Position numbers and translations under genes: made by a program. The notes beneath the pieces are model-generated. The model searched no databases and was not told the origin of the DNA. It was given only the letters and a program-made list of their open reading frames with translations. From NCBI RefSeq assembly GCF_900102785.1, contig NZ_FNGC01000011.1, forward strand, positions 62,001 through 126,000: 64,000 bases of DNA, read 5' to 3'. The stretch is from Arthrobacter sp. ok362. GTDB lineage: Bacteria > Actinomycetota > Actinomycetes > Actinomycetales > Micrococcaceae. Position 1 is the first letter of the stretch, and each line of letters opens with the position of its first letter. This document shows, in pieces, positions 17,280-26,306 of this stretch.

Positions 17280-18551
17280 ATGGGGCGGGTGACCACAGCT
17301 GGGAAAACATACGGGCAGGACCACTCGGCCAGCGTTGCTGTCCGGGATGACCCCGCCGGACCGCCGCGCGCCGCCAGCCGCCGCATGCTCGCGTACATGG
17401 GCATCTGCCTGGTCCTCATCGGGCTGAATCTCCGCACCGTGTTTTCGAGCTTCGCGGCGGTACTGCCCGAGGTGACGGCCGACGCCGGGCTTCCGGCCTG
17501 GGCGGTCATGGTACTCACCACCGTTCCGGTGACGCTGCTGGGCGTGTTCGCCCCGCTGGCCCCGGCGCTGGCACGCCGGTTCGGCGCCGAGCGGGTGTTG
17601 CTGGGTGCCATGGCGGTGCTCACGGGCGGGTTGTTGCTGCGGCCTGTGGAGCTGCCCGCGGCCGGCCATCTTCCGGCCCTGCTCGCCGGAACCGCCGCGT
17701 GCGGTGCCGCGATTTCACTGTGCAACGTGCTGCTGCCCGGCGTCGTCAAGCGTGACTTCCCGCACCGCCTGGGCCTCATGGGCGGCCTGTACACCACGGC
17801 GATCTGCGCCTCGGCCGCCCTGGGTGCCGGGTTCACGTTCCCGGTCTTCCGGGCGACCGGGCAGTGGACCGCGGCGCTCTGGTTCTGGGCGCTGCCGGCC
17901 GGCGTCGTTCTTCTCTTGTTCCTGCCGCCGGCGCTCCGGGCAGGTCCCGGCGGGGCACCGCGGCCGGCCGGCGGCGTCAGCGTCTGGCGCTCCGCCGTGG
18001 CCTGGCAGGTGACGGCGTTCATGGTCCTGCAGGCCATGATGTCCTTCAGCGTCTTTGCCTGGCTGGCCCCGATCCTGCGCGAACGCGGCGTGGACGGCGG
18101 CACGGCCGGCCTGATCGTCTCGGCCTCGATTGTGCTGCAGATGCTGGGCTCGCTGTTCGCCCCGGCGCTGGCCACCCGGTTCCGGGACCAGCGCGCCATC
18201 AACACAGTGGTGGCACTCATGACCGGCGGAGGCTTCGCGCTCAGCATCTTCGGGCCCGCCGATTTCCTCTGGCTGTGGACCGGGCTGCTGGGCCTCGGCC
18301 AGGGGAGCCTGACCGCCGCCGCCCTCACGCTGATCATGGTCCGCACCCGCGACGGGCACACCGCGGCCCACCTCTCCGGCATGATGCAGGGCGTGGGCTA
18401 CGGACTTGGCTCCAGCGGCACCCTCCTGGTCGGCCAGCTCCACCAGTCCACCGGGTCCTTTGCCGCAGCGGGCGTGCTGTTCCTGCTGGTGGGCTCGCTC
18501 GCCGCCGTATTCGGGTACCGGGCCGGACGGGACCGGTTCGTCGGCGACTGA
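17280..18551 (+). CDS. MFS transporter, CynX/NimT (cyanate/nitroimidazole) type
   Basis: 423-residue 12-helix major facilitator. The opening MGICLVLIGLNLRTVFSSF and the loop before helix 3 typify the cyanate permease-like group, whose members include efflux proteins for nitroimidazoles and other small compounds. The C-half has GLGQGSLTAAALTLIMVR. Start chosen at the ATG; a GTG 9 bp later is an alternative and neither has a clear ribosome site. Divergent from trmB. Substrate unknown. Confidence 0.83.
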   Translation: MGRVTTAGKTYGQDHSASVAVRDDPAGPPRAASRRMLAYMGICLVLIGLNLRTVFSSFAAVLPEVTADAGLPAWAVMVLTTVPVTLLGVFAPLAPALARRFGAERVLLGAMAVLTGGLLLRPVELPAAGHLPALLAGTAACGAAISLCNVLLPGVVKRDFPHRLGLMGGLYTTAICASAALGAGFTFPVFRATGQWTAALWFWALPAGVVLLLFLPPALRAGPGGAPRPAGGVSVWRSAVAWQVTAFMVLQAMMSFSVFAWLAPILRERGVDGGTAGLIVSASIVLQMLGSLFAPALATRFRDQRAINTVVALMTGGGFALSIFGPADFLWLWTGLLGLGQGSLTAAALTLIMVRTRDGHTAAHLSGMMQGVGYGLGSSGTLLVGQLHQSTGSFAAAGVLFLLVGSLAAVFGYRAGRDRFVGD

Positions 18552-18580
18552 TCTTCCCCTACTGACCCCGCAAACACGAT

Positions 18581-18635
18581 GCGCTACCAGTTGTGGCTGT
18601 TCTGAGCCCTCCAGAACAGCCACAACCGATAGCGC
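18581..18635. terminator. Long imperfect palindrome between convergent genes
   Basis: 55-nt stem-loop. Outer arm GCGCTA/TAGCGC, inner perfect 15-bp arm GTTGTGGCTGTTCTG/CAGAACAGCCACAAC, 7-nt loop, only two mismatched pairs over 24. It lies between MFS genes ending at 18551 and 18653. No U-tract follows, so it may act as a transcript-end hairpin or be a dispersed palindromic repeat. Confidence 0.6.
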
Positions 18636-18652
18636 AACCGGGCGGGGCGGGA

Positions 18653-19942
18653 TCAGAGGGTGAGGTCCTTGCCCTTCGTTTCCGGGATGGTGAAGACGAA
18701 GACCGCCGAGACCGCGAGCAACAGCACGGCGTACACGTTGAACAGCTGGGGCATCTGCACAGTGGTGCCGAGCCACTGCTGGAGATAGGGCGCGGTTCCG
18801 CCGAAGAGAGCCACACAGATCGAGTAAGGCACCCCGACGCCCACGGTGCGGATGCTCGTCGGGAACAGCTCCGCGTACACGGCCGGAACGATCGCCGCGC
18901 TGGCGGCAATGAAGATCAGCATGACGGACATGCTGACGGCCAGCTGCCAGGCGGAGTCCTTGAGCAGGGCGGTCATCGGAAAGTGCAGGACGCCTGCGCC
19001 GATCGCACCGGCCCACAGCACCTTCTTGCGGCCGATGCGGTCCGCCAGCTTGCCCCAGAAGGGCAGCGCCGCGATGAACACGATGTTGCCGATCACACCG
19101 GCCCACAGGGCCTCCCCGCGGTCGATCTTCAGGGCGGTGGTGGCGTAGCTGGGGGCGACGACACCCCAGATGTAGTAGATGACGGTCAGGCCGACCGTCA
19201 GGCCGATCACCTGGAGGGCCTGCTTGCGGTGGCGGACGATCTGCGGCCAGATCGGAGCGCGCTTCTCCGTCGCGGCCTCGCCCTCGAAGACGTCCGTTTC
19301 GTGGAGCCGGGACCGCATGATCAGCGCGTAGAGGCCCATGGCCGCACCGATCAGGAACGGGACGCGCCAGCCCCACGCGTTCATCACTTCGGTGCTCAGG
19401 GCCATGTTCAGCACGGCACCCAGCAGGGTTCCGAACAGGATGCCCACCGTGCCGGAGGTGTAGATCAGGGTGGCCCAGAAGCCGCGGTGTTCCTTCGGCG
19501 CCATCTCGGACAGGTACGTCTGCGACGACGGCAGCTCACCGCCATGCGCCAGTCCCTGGATGAGGCGCGCCACCAGGAGCGTGACCGACGCCCAGGCGCC
19601 CACCGCCGCGAACGTCGGCGCGATGCCGATCATCAGGCTGCCCACCGACGCGAGCCCCACGGCCAGGGTCATGGACGCCTTCCGGCCGATCCGGTCACCG
19701 ATCCAACCGAACAGGAATCCGCCGAAGGGGCGGGCAACGAAGCCGACGGCGAAAATCGCCAGCGTGGACAGCACCGCGGACGCAGGATCCGACTTGCTGA
19801 AAAGCTGGCTGGCGATGAACGGCGTGAACGTGGCGTAGATGGCCCAGTCGTACCATTCGACGGCGTTGCCGATGCCGGTGCCGATGAGCGTCTTGCGGGT
19901 GGATGTTCGGGTTGCCGCCGGCGTAATCGTGGTTGCAGTCAT
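18653..19942 (-). CDS. MFS transporter, metabolite:H+ symporter (MHS) family
   Basis: 429-residue 12-helix transporter. TGIGNAVEWYDWAIYATFTP at the first helix and GGFLFGWIGDRIGRK in loop 2-3 are hallmarks of the MHS group (proline/betaine, citrate, shikimate, ketoglutarate carriers). GGGAGAAG precedes the ATG. It follows the amidohydrolase gene by 24 bp on the same strand and is probably the uptake system for that enzyme's amide substrate or product. Substrate not determinable. Confidence 0.9.
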   Translation of the reverse strand: MTATTITPAATRTSTRKTLIGTGIGNAVEWYDWAIYATFTPFIASQLFSKSDPASAVLSTLAIFAVGFVARPFGGFLFGWIGDRIGRKASMTLAVGLASVGSLMIGIAPTFAAVGAWASVTLLVARLIQGLAHGGELPSSQTYLSEMAPKEHRGFWATLIYTSGTVGILFGTLLGAVLNMALSTEVMNAWGWRVPFLIGAAMGLYALIMRSRLHETDVFEGEAATEKRAPIWPQIVRHRKQALQVIGLTVGLTVIYYIWGVVAPSYATTALKIDRGEALWAGVIGNIVFIAALPFWGKLADRIGRKKVLWAGAIGAGVLHFPMTALLKDSAWQLAVSMSVMLIFIAASAAIVPAVYAELFPTSIRTVGVGVPYSICVALFGGTAPYLQQWLGTTVQMPQLFNVYAVLLLAVSAVFVFTIPETKGKDLTL

Positions 19943-19966
19943 GGTCTTCTCCCTCGGGGGTGGCAG

Positions 19967-21229
19967 CTAGGAAAGGGTGGCGGCGGCAGCGTTGGCCGCG
20001 GCGGGGGCGTCGGCTGCCGCAAGCGCGGCCAGCCTCGAAATGGCGAGCTCCGCGTACAGCGCCGCTCCGTCAGCCAGCACGCCGTCGTCGAACGTGGCGT
20101 ACGGGGAGTGATTGAACGCCGATGTGGCGTGGTCGGCGTCCCGGGGGACGGCGCTCAGCCCGATGAACGTGCCGGGGACCTCGGCGAGAACCCTCGAGAA
20201 GTCTTCGGAGCCACTGAGCGGGGTGGCCCAGCGGGAGAGCCGGGAATCGCCGAACAGGCCCGCAATGACGTTCTCCGCGGTGTGCGTCTCGTCCTCGTCC
20301 GTGATGGTGAGCGGATACTCCTGCTGGTAGTCGACGTCGACGTCGAGGCCGTGCGCCGCCGCGATTCCCTTCAGCAGGCGCGGCACGGCGTCCATCATCT
20401 TCTGCCGGGCTTCCTCGGAGAAGGTCCTGATGGTGGCCTCGATGCGTGCGGTTTCCGGGATGATGTTGCGCTTGGTGCCGGCCTGGAGGACCCCTACGGA
20501 GAGGACTACGGGATCGAACATGTTGAACTGGCGGGTGACCATGACCTGGAGGGCGGTGACCATTTCGGCGGCCGCCGTCACGGGGTCCTTGGCAGAGTGC
20601 GGGGCCGATCCGTGGCCGCCGGCGCCGAGCACGGTGACCATCAGGCCGTCGGAAGAGCTGAGCATGACGCCGGGCTTGGTGCAGAACGTGCCGTGCGGTT
20701 CCAGGGCGGAAAATACGTGCATGCCATAGGCTGCGTCCACACGCCGGCCGGCGGCATCCAGCACGCCTTCGCGGATCATGTGGCTGGCACCGTCGAAGCC
20801 TTCCTCGCCGGGCTGGAACATCAGGACGACGTCACCGGCGAGCCGGTGCCGGCGTTCGGCCAGGAGCGTGGCGGCTCCTGCCAGCATGGAAGTGTGCAGG
20901 TCGTGACCGCAGGCGTGCATGGCACCGTCGATCCGGGATGTGTAGTCCACCCCTGTTTTCTCCTGCACCGGCAGGCCGTCCATGTCCGCGCGCAGCAGCA
21001 CGGCCGGGCGGGAGCCCGCGCCGGTTCCGGATGCCTGGCCGCGCAGTACCGCGGTGACCGACGTCGTGTCCTTGCCCAGGGTGATCTCATAGGGAAGCCC
21101 GTCCAGGGCTTTGAGCACCTTTTCCTGGGTGCGGGGCAGTGTCAGGCCGATCTCGGGTTCACGATGCAGTTCATGGCGGAACCGGGCAAGGTCCGCCTGC
21201 ATTTCCCGGGCATCTGCGGTGATCGGCAC
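19967..21229 (-). CDS. M20D-type amidohydrolase (N-acyl-amino-acid hydrolase family)
   Basis: 420-residue metallohydrolase of the M20/IAA-amino-acid hydrolase group that cleaves amides of amino acids. Metal-binding motif MHACGHDLHTSML, general-base region FQPGEEGFDGASHMI, and the dimerisation domain around GAGGHGSAPHSAKDPV are clear. The GTG at 21229 is chosen because AGGAGA lies 4 nt upstream. It is the first gene of an operon with the MHS transporter, divergent from a double-length Lrp regulator. An indole-acetyl or other N-acyl amino acid is possible; no residue decides it. Confidence 0.9.
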   Translation of the reverse strand: MPITADAREMQADLARFRHELHREPEIGLTLPRTQEKVLKALDGLPYEITLGKDTTSVTAVLRGQASGTGAGSRPAVLLRADMDGLPVQEKTGVDYTSRIDGAMHACGHDLHTSMLAGAATLLAERRHRLAGDVVLMFQPGEEGFDGASHMIREGVLDAAGRRVDAAYGMHVFSALEPHGTFCTKPGVMLSSSDGLMVTVLGAGGHGSAPHSAKDPVTAAAEMVTALQVMVTRQFNMFDPVVLSVGVLQAGTKRNIIPETARIEATIRTFSEEARQKMMDAVPRLLKGIAAAHGLDVDVDYQQEYPLTITDEDETHTAENVIAGLFGDSRLSRWATPLSGSEDFSRVLAEVPGTFIGLSAVPRDADHATSAFNHSPYATFDDGVLADGAALYAELAISRLAALAAADAPAAANAAAATLS

Positions 21230-21426
21230 GTGTTCTCCTTGTTTGTCGAAATCGCTGGCTTGTCGCATTGGCTTGTGATTTGGCTGGTGATTTGGCCTAG
21301 ATCGCGTCCGGTGAGGACGTCCTGCGTCTATTCTCAAGTGACATGGTTCACATGCGGCCGAAGGACAGAAAAAATGCAAAAAAGTTCCGCTACCGCAGGT
21401 TTCGTGCATGAATGAAGGGAAGAATG

Positions 21427-22458
21427 ATGGAACTCAGCGAGGATGACCTCGCCCTGATCAACGTCCTGCAGATTGCCCCACGCCTGAGCTGGGCGGATGC
21501 AGGGGAAGTGCTGGGCGTTCATGCCACCACGCTGGCCGCCCGTTGGGAGCGGCTGCTCGCCTCCGGCGTTTCCTGGATCACCGCCCACCTGATCGGCGAC
21601 CCTCAGCAGATGTGCCTGGCGTTCGTCGCCGTGGACTGTGAAATGCACCGTCGCGAGGAAGTCACCGCCAGGCTCGCTGAGATGCCGGAAATCGTCACGG
21701 TGGAGGAGGCCGCCAGCAACCGGGACCTCATGCTGACCGTCATTACGCCCTCCCTGGACGATTTCAGCCTGAAGGTCATCTCGCGGCTGAAGGAGATCGA
21801 CGGCCTCCTCAAATATCAGACCGCCCTGTGCACCAGGTTGCACGCGAGCGGCGGCTCCTGGCGGCTAAATGTATTGAGCCGCGCACAGCAGGCCGCCGTG
21901 CGGGCCTTGGCCGGCCCCGAAGCCACTGGGGTTGCCCAGGCTGCCGCCCGGGAAGCGTTGCCGGATAGCCACCTGGCGCTCCTGCCGTTCCTGGCCAGGG
22001 ACGGACGGGCCACGGCGGCGGACATTGCCCGCGGACTGGGCAGGCACCCCGCCACCGTCCAGCGCCAGCTCAACCGCGTGCTCGCCAGCGGCATCCTCTC
22101 ATTCCGGTGCGAGGTGGCCCAGAAGTTCTCGGCCTTCCCCGTGACTTGCCAATGGTTCGTCAACGTCCCCGCCGGCCGGCACGAGGCAGCCGCCGCCGAG
22201 CTGAGGACCATGCGGAACGTGCGGCTGAGCGCCTCCACCACGGGGCCTACGAACTTCGTGATCATCATGTGGCTGCAGTCCCTGGCGGACGTCATGAACA
22301 TCGAGGTGGCTCTGCAGCAGAAAGTGCCCGGGATCGTGCTCGTGGAAAGCGTCGTCATGCTGAGCACCGTCAAGCGCGTGGGCTGGATGCTGAACCCGGA
22401 CTCGAGGGCCAGCGGCGCCGTGGTGGTTCCGGCCCAGGGGTTCGACGGGGCGGACTGA
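21427..22458 (+). CDS. Double-length Lrp/AsnC-family regulator
   Basis: 343-residue protein containing two Lrp modules in tandem. The first helix-turn-helix covers about residues 3-45 (ALINVLQIAPRLSWADAGEV), followed by an AsnC-type ligand domain; the second starts near residue 178 (LLPFLARDGRATAADIARGL), again with a ligand domain. Ordinary Lrp proteins are about 150 residues. GGGA lies 6 nt before this ATG; ATGs at 21412 and 21424 are in frame. Divergent from the amidohydrolase-transporter operon, which it likely controls in response to an amino acid. Confidence 0.87.
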   Translation: MELSEDDLALINVLQIAPRLSWADAGEVLGVHATTLAARWERLLASGVSWITAHLIGDPQQMCLAFVAVDCEMHRREEVTARLAEMPEIVTVEEAASNRDLMLTVITPSLDDFSLKVISRLKEIDGLLKYQTALCTRLHASGGSWRLNVLSRAQQAAVRALAGPEATGVAQAAAREALPDSHLALLPFLARDGRATAADIARGLGRHPATVQRQLNRVLASGILSFRCEVAQKFSAFPVTCQWFVNVPAGRHEAAAAELRTMRNVRLSASTTGPTNFVIIMWLQSLADVMNIEVALQQKVPGIVLVESVVMLSTVKRVGWMLNPDSRASGAVVVPAQGFDGAD

Positions 22459-22502
22459 CCCCGGCGGACTGGCTTGGGGCGGACTGACCCCGGCGGACTG
22501 GC
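22447..22502. repeat. Two-copy tandem repeat, 29-bp period
   Basis: A 27-bp unit beginning GGGGCGGACTGACCCC recurs exactly at 22447-22473 and 22476-22502. The first copy contains the Lrp gene's final codons and stop; the second is a non-coding duplicate of them. Confidence 0.85.
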
Positions 22503-22674
22503 AGCCTAGAACCGGGGCACGGCGTGCCGAGGTTCTAAGCTGTGGCATGCTTCCCCTAGGCGCTCTGCACCTGCTTCAGCCTCCGATTGCTACGTTAGGG
22601 GCCCGCGCCGCCAGCCCCGTCCAGCCCGGACCGGCCTTGACCTCAAGCCGAGTTGAGGTCCCAGGGTTGCGTCC

Positions 22675-24141
22675 ATGTCAACCGATCAGGTCCCGCCAGT
22701 GTCCCGAACCGATCCGCCCGCCCGTTCGAAATCCGTTCCGGAATCGGCCGGTATTTTCCACCGCAGCTACCTGCTGGTGACGCTCGGCGCCTGCGCGCTG
22801 GTGTTCCTGGCGGCCTTCGAGTCCCTGGCGGTGACCACCATCATGCCGCTCGTCAGCCGGGAACTGGACGGCGCGGGCCTCTACGCATTGGCCTTCGCCG
22901 GGCCACTCGCCACCGGGGTGATCGGGATGGTGGCCACAGGGAGCTGGTCGGACCGCAAAGGGCCTGTGGCGCCGCTCCTGGCCGCAGTGGGCATGTTCGT
23001 GCTCGGCCTGCTCATCGCCGGTACCGCCGGAACCATGCCGGTCCTTGTGTCCGGACGGCTCGTGCAGGGACTCGGCGGGGGCGGGCTCACCGTGGCCTTG
23101 TACGTGGTCATTGCCCGGGTCTACCCGCCGGTCCTGCATCCGAAAATCTTCGCCGCCTTCTCCGCGGCTTGGGTCATCCCGTCGCTCGTGGGCCCGTTCG
23201 CGGCCGGCGCCGTGGCGCAACTGGCCGGCTGGCAGTGGGTCTTTCTCGGCGTGGTCGGACTCGTGGTCCCGGCCCTGCTCCTGACGGTCCCGGCCCTGCG
23301 TGGCTTGAATGGAAGCACCGGCGCCACCGGAGATCCGCCGGCAAACGTGGAGACTGCAGCCGGCGGCCGTCAGCCGGGCGGCCTTGCCAAGTTGGCGCTG
23401 GCGGCGCTGGCAGCGCTCGCCGTACTGGGGCTGAACCTGTCCGCCGCGGTACCGGGGGCCGGGCCGGTGCTGGCGGCGGCCGCCGTCGCCGTCGCACTCC
23501 TGGCCGTCCGTCCCCTCATGCCGCGCGGAACGCTGACCGCCCGGCGCGGCCTGCCAAGCGTGATCCTCACCCGCGGGCTCGCGTCCGCAGCTTTCTTCGG
23601 CGCCGAGGTCTACCTGCCGTACCTGCTCGTGGAACGTTACGCCTTCGCCCCGACGTTTGCGGGCCTCACTCTCACCGGCGGCGCCCTCGCCTGGGCGGCG
23701 GCGTCGGCCATCCAGGGCAGGCTGGGGACCCGCCTGGAGCACCGGAGGGCGGTGCGGATCGGGTCGGCCCTCGTCCTTGGCGCCGTCGTCCTGGCCCTCG
23801 TGACAACGGTGTTGGCCTGGCCGGCCGCCGTCGCGATCGTGGGATGGATCTTCGCCGGGGGCGGCATGGGCCTGATGTATCCGCGCCTGAGCGTCATGAC
23901 TCTGGCCCTCTCCACCAAGGACACCGAGGGCTTCAACAGCTCGGCGATGTCCATTTCGGATTCCCTCGGCGGCGCCCTGGCCCTCGCCGGCACCGGGATC
24001 GTGTTCGCCGCGTTCGCGACGGCGGCTTCCTCGGCGTCGTTTGCCGGAGTCTTCGGACTGACGGCGGTGATCGGGATCGCCGCCGTGGCCGTCGCGCCGC
24101 GCGTCGCCGTCGTCCCGGGCGCCGTCAGCGCATCCGCGTAA
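22675..24141 (+). CDS. MFS transporter, multidrug-efflux (EmrB/QacA-like) type
   Basis: 488-residue transporter with about 14 hydrophobic segments. Motif A is GSWSDRKGPVAP, motif C-like RLVQGLGGGGLTVALYVV, and the first helix has AFESLAVTTIMPLVSREL, the drug/H+ antiporter-2 pattern for export of hydrophobic compounds. AGGG lies 8 nt before the ATG. It stands alone, with a strong terminator following. The exported compound is unknown. Confidence 0.87.
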   Translation: MSTDQVPPVSRTDPPARSKSVPESAGIFHRSYLLVTLGACALVFLAAFESLAVTTIMPLVSRELDGAGLYALAFAGPLATGVIGMVATGSWSDRKGPVAPLLAAVGMFVLGLLIAGTAGTMPVLVSGRLVQGLGGGGLTVALYVVIARVYPPVLHPKIFAAFSAAWVIPSLVGPFAAGAVAQLAGWQWVFLGVVGLVVPALLLTVPALRGLNGSTGATGDPPANVETAAGGRQPGGLAKLALAALAALAVLGLNLSAAVPGAGPVLAAAAVAVALLAVRPLMPRGTLTARRGLPSVILTRGLASAAFFGAEVYLPYLLVERYAFAPTFAGLTLTGGALAWAAASAIQGRLGTRLEHRRAVRIGSALVLGAVVLALVTTVLAWPAAVAIVGWIFAGGGMGLMYPRLSVMTLALSTKDTEGFNSSAMSISDSLGGALALAGTGIVFAAFATAASSASFAGVFGLTAVIGIAAVAVAPRVAVVPGAVSASA

Positions 24142-24156
24142 CGGCGTAGCACCTCA

Positions 24157-24203
24157 ACGGCACAGCACCATTACGGCACAGCACCGTTACGGCACAGTAC
24201 GGC
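24157..24203. repeat. Short degenerate tandem repeat
   Basis: About three imperfect copies of an 18-bp unit containing CGGCACAGCACC(A/G)TTA, just upstream of the terminator hairpin. Confidence 0.6.
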
Positions 24204-24243
24204 AAAGGAGCCCCGGCCGGATGATCCGGCCAGGGCTCCTTTT
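24204..24243. terminator. Strong intrinsic terminator
   Basis: Stem AAAGGAGCCC-c-GGCCGGA, 3-nt loop, TCCGGCC-a-GGGCTCCTTT, with one mismatch over 18 positions; the stem itself ends in a T-run on both strands. It lies between the convergent MFS gene (end 24141) and permease gene (end 24291). Confidence 0.88.
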
Positions 24244-24290
24244 GCATCAGCTCACCCTTGTATCAGCGCTCCGTTGTAGCAGCCCATGGA

Positions 24291-25796
24291 TCAGGCAGCC
24301 ACGTGGGCTTCCTCCTGTGAGCGGGTGGCTTCCCATTCCACAATCCGGGCCTGCTGCAGCGGGGTCTTCCGGTTGAAGTGCCAGGCCGCGCCCAGCAACA
24401 GGAACCACACGGGGGCCACGAAGAGTGCCAGGCGGGTGTCATCGGCCTGCGCCAGCGCCACCAGCATGAAGACGAAGAACGCGAGCACCACGTACGGCAT
24501 GAAGGCGGAGCCGGGCATCTTGAAGGCCGAGGCCGCGTGCAGGGCCGGCCGACGGCGGCGGAAGGCGATGTAGCTGACCAGGATCATGGACCACACAAAC
24601 ATGGTCAGCACGGAGGCCACGGAAGTGACGATCGTGAACGCGCCGATCACGGAGTCGCCGGCATAGAGCAGGACAAGACCGGCCAGCAGGAAGATGCAGG
24701 AGAACAGCAGCGCGTTCTGCGGTACCTTGCGGACGCTGAGCTTTCCGAAAGCCTTGGGCGCGTTCCCGTCCTGGGCGAGGCCGTAAACCATCCGGGACGT
24801 TGAGTAGATTCCGGAGTTGGCGCTGGAGGCGGCGGAGGTCAGGACCACAAGGTTGATGACCACTGCGGCGATCCCCAGCCCGGCCAGCGTGAACATGCCG
24901 ATGAACGGGCTGCTCGCGGGATCGATGGTGCGCCACGGATTGACAGCCATGATGACCACCAGGGCGCCCACGTAGAAGAGGAGGACGCGGACCGGGATGG
25001 AATTGATGGCCCGCGGCAGGTTCTTCTCCGGGTCCTTGGTTTCGGCGGCGGCGGTGCCCACCAGTTCGATCCCGGCGAACGCGAAGATGGCGATCTGGAA
25101 GCCGAGGACGAAGCCGAACATGCCGTGCGGGAACATGCCGCCGTCATTCCACATGTTGGCGAGGTTGGCTTCCGCGCCGTTCGGGGACGTGAAGTGGGTG
25201 GCGATCATGACCGCGCCGGTGATGATCAGGGCCACGATGGCGACCACTTTGATGATGGCAAACCAGAACTCCGCTTCACCGAACGCCTTCACGGTGGGGA
25301 GGTTCAGGAGGATCAAGACCACGGGCGTGAGCAGCGCCGGGATCCACAGCGGCGTGCCGGGCGCGAGCTTGTCCACGTATCCGGCAATGGCGACGATGTC
25401 CGCCACCCCGGTGACCACCCAGAAGAACCAGTAGGACCAGCCGGTGAAGAAGCTGGCCCAGGGGCCGAGCAGGTCGCCGGCGAAGTCGCTGAAGGATTTG
25501 TAGTTCAGGTTGGAGAGCAGGATCTCGCCCATCGCACGCATCACGAAAAACAGCATGAAGCCGATGATCATGTAGACGAAAATCACGGACGGCCCGGCGA
25601 GCGAGATGGTTTTTCCGGACCCCATGAACAGGCCGGTGCCAATCGCGCCGCCGATGGCGAGCAATTGGATGTGGCGGTTGCCGAGGGCACGGGCGAGGTG
25701 CGGTTCGCGGTTCCCGGCGCCGGACTCACCGTTGGCGGAGGCGGCAGTGTCAGATTCTGAAATGGCCGGAGCGGCCGAGGTGGTGCATTCAGACAT
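24291..25796 (-). CDS. cycA: D-serine/D-alanine/glycine-type permease
   Basis: 501-residue APC-family transporter (AAT group) with 12 predicted helices. It matches E. coli CycA closely along its length: RHIQLLAIGGAIGTGLFMGS, SGKTISLAGPSVIFVYMIIG, GIELVGTAAAETKDPEKNLP, SSANSGIYSTSRM. By family it imports glycine, D-alanine and D-serine with protons. AAGGAAGAAG precedes the ATG by 4 nt. The Ser/Ala/Glu-rich N-terminal 30 residues are extra. The long upstream gap holds inverted repeats that may be regulatory. Confidence 0.9.
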   Translation of the reverse strand: MSECTTSAAPAISESDTAASANGESGAGNREPHLARALGNRHIQLLAIGGAIGTGLFMGSGKTISLAGPSVIFVYMIIGFMLFFVMRAMGEILLSNLNYKSFSDFAGDLLGPWASFFTGWSYWFFWVVTGVADIVAIAGYVDKLAPGTPLWIPALLTPVVLILLNLPTVKAFGEAEFWFAIIKVVAIVALIITGAVMIATHFTSPNGAEANLANMWNDGGMFPHGMFGFVLGFQIAIFAFAGIELVGTAAAETKDPEKNLPRAINSIPVRVLLFYVGALVVIMAVNPWRTIDPASSPFIGMFTLAGLGIAAVVINLVVLTSAASSANSGIYSTSRMVYGLAQDGNAPKAFGKLSVRKVPQNALLFSCIFLLAGLVLLYAGDSVIGAFTIVTSVASVLTMFVWSMILVSYIAFRRRRPALHAASAFKMPGSAFMPYVVLAFFVFMLVALAQADDTRLALFVAPVWFLLLGAAWHFNRKTPLQQARIVEWEATRSQEEAHVAA

Positions 25797-26306
25797 GAGG
25801 CTTCTTCCTTGTCACAGGCGGCCGCAGCGGGCGGGGGTTGCGCAGTGCGGGCCGCACAGATCCGTCAGGGTGTGACGGAGGTAACAGTTTTGGCGGGTAA
25901 AACAAGGTTAGGGCCGGTATTTCGTGGTCCCTGTTGTCGCGACGGCCCGCGCAGGTGGCCCGTCCGGCCAGTGAAGTGCCGCGGCGCTCCCGGCGGAACT
26001 CAATCCCCGGAAGGCGCGGGAACAGGTCCCGAGCCCGCATCCCGCGCGGGCCCTAGGGGAAAATGCGACGCCGGCACGGCCGCCCGCTGTCGGCTCCGGT
26101 ATCGCATTTCCGCGAATCAGCCGCCCGCGGGCAGGTTCGACAACTGTCGACCATCTTAGCTTCGGTTGTCGTCCGTTGTCTTTTGTCACATTTTGCGCGG
26201 CGACGCTGCGGCGACGGCGGCTCCGGGGACCCGTGCGACGACGCCGGCTCCGACGGCGGCGTCCGCGATCCCGCGGGGACGCTCCCTCGAACGATTGCCC
26301 GGCGGC
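25797..26306. promoter_or_regulatory. 510-bp intergenic region with two inverted repeats, no gene seen
   Basis: Short open frames here have no ribosome sites or family resemblance. Two dyads are visible: GGAAAATGCGA (26058-26068) against TCGCATTTCC (26102-26111), enclosing CCGG arms and so a stem-loop of 54 nt; and the perfect palindrome TCGACA-AC-TGTCGA at 26137-26150. The first may end the methyltransferase transcript. The second may be an operator. Confidence 0.5.

Noticed and set aside
17715..19376. 553-residue minus-strand open frame crossing two MFS genes
   Set aside because: Runs through the wrong frame of one transporter and antisense to another; no family features.
18593..21415. 940-residue plus-strand open frame
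   Set aside because: Antisense to an MHS transporter and an M20 hydrolase, both with intact family motifs; composition is His/Arg/Gly-rich and repetitive.
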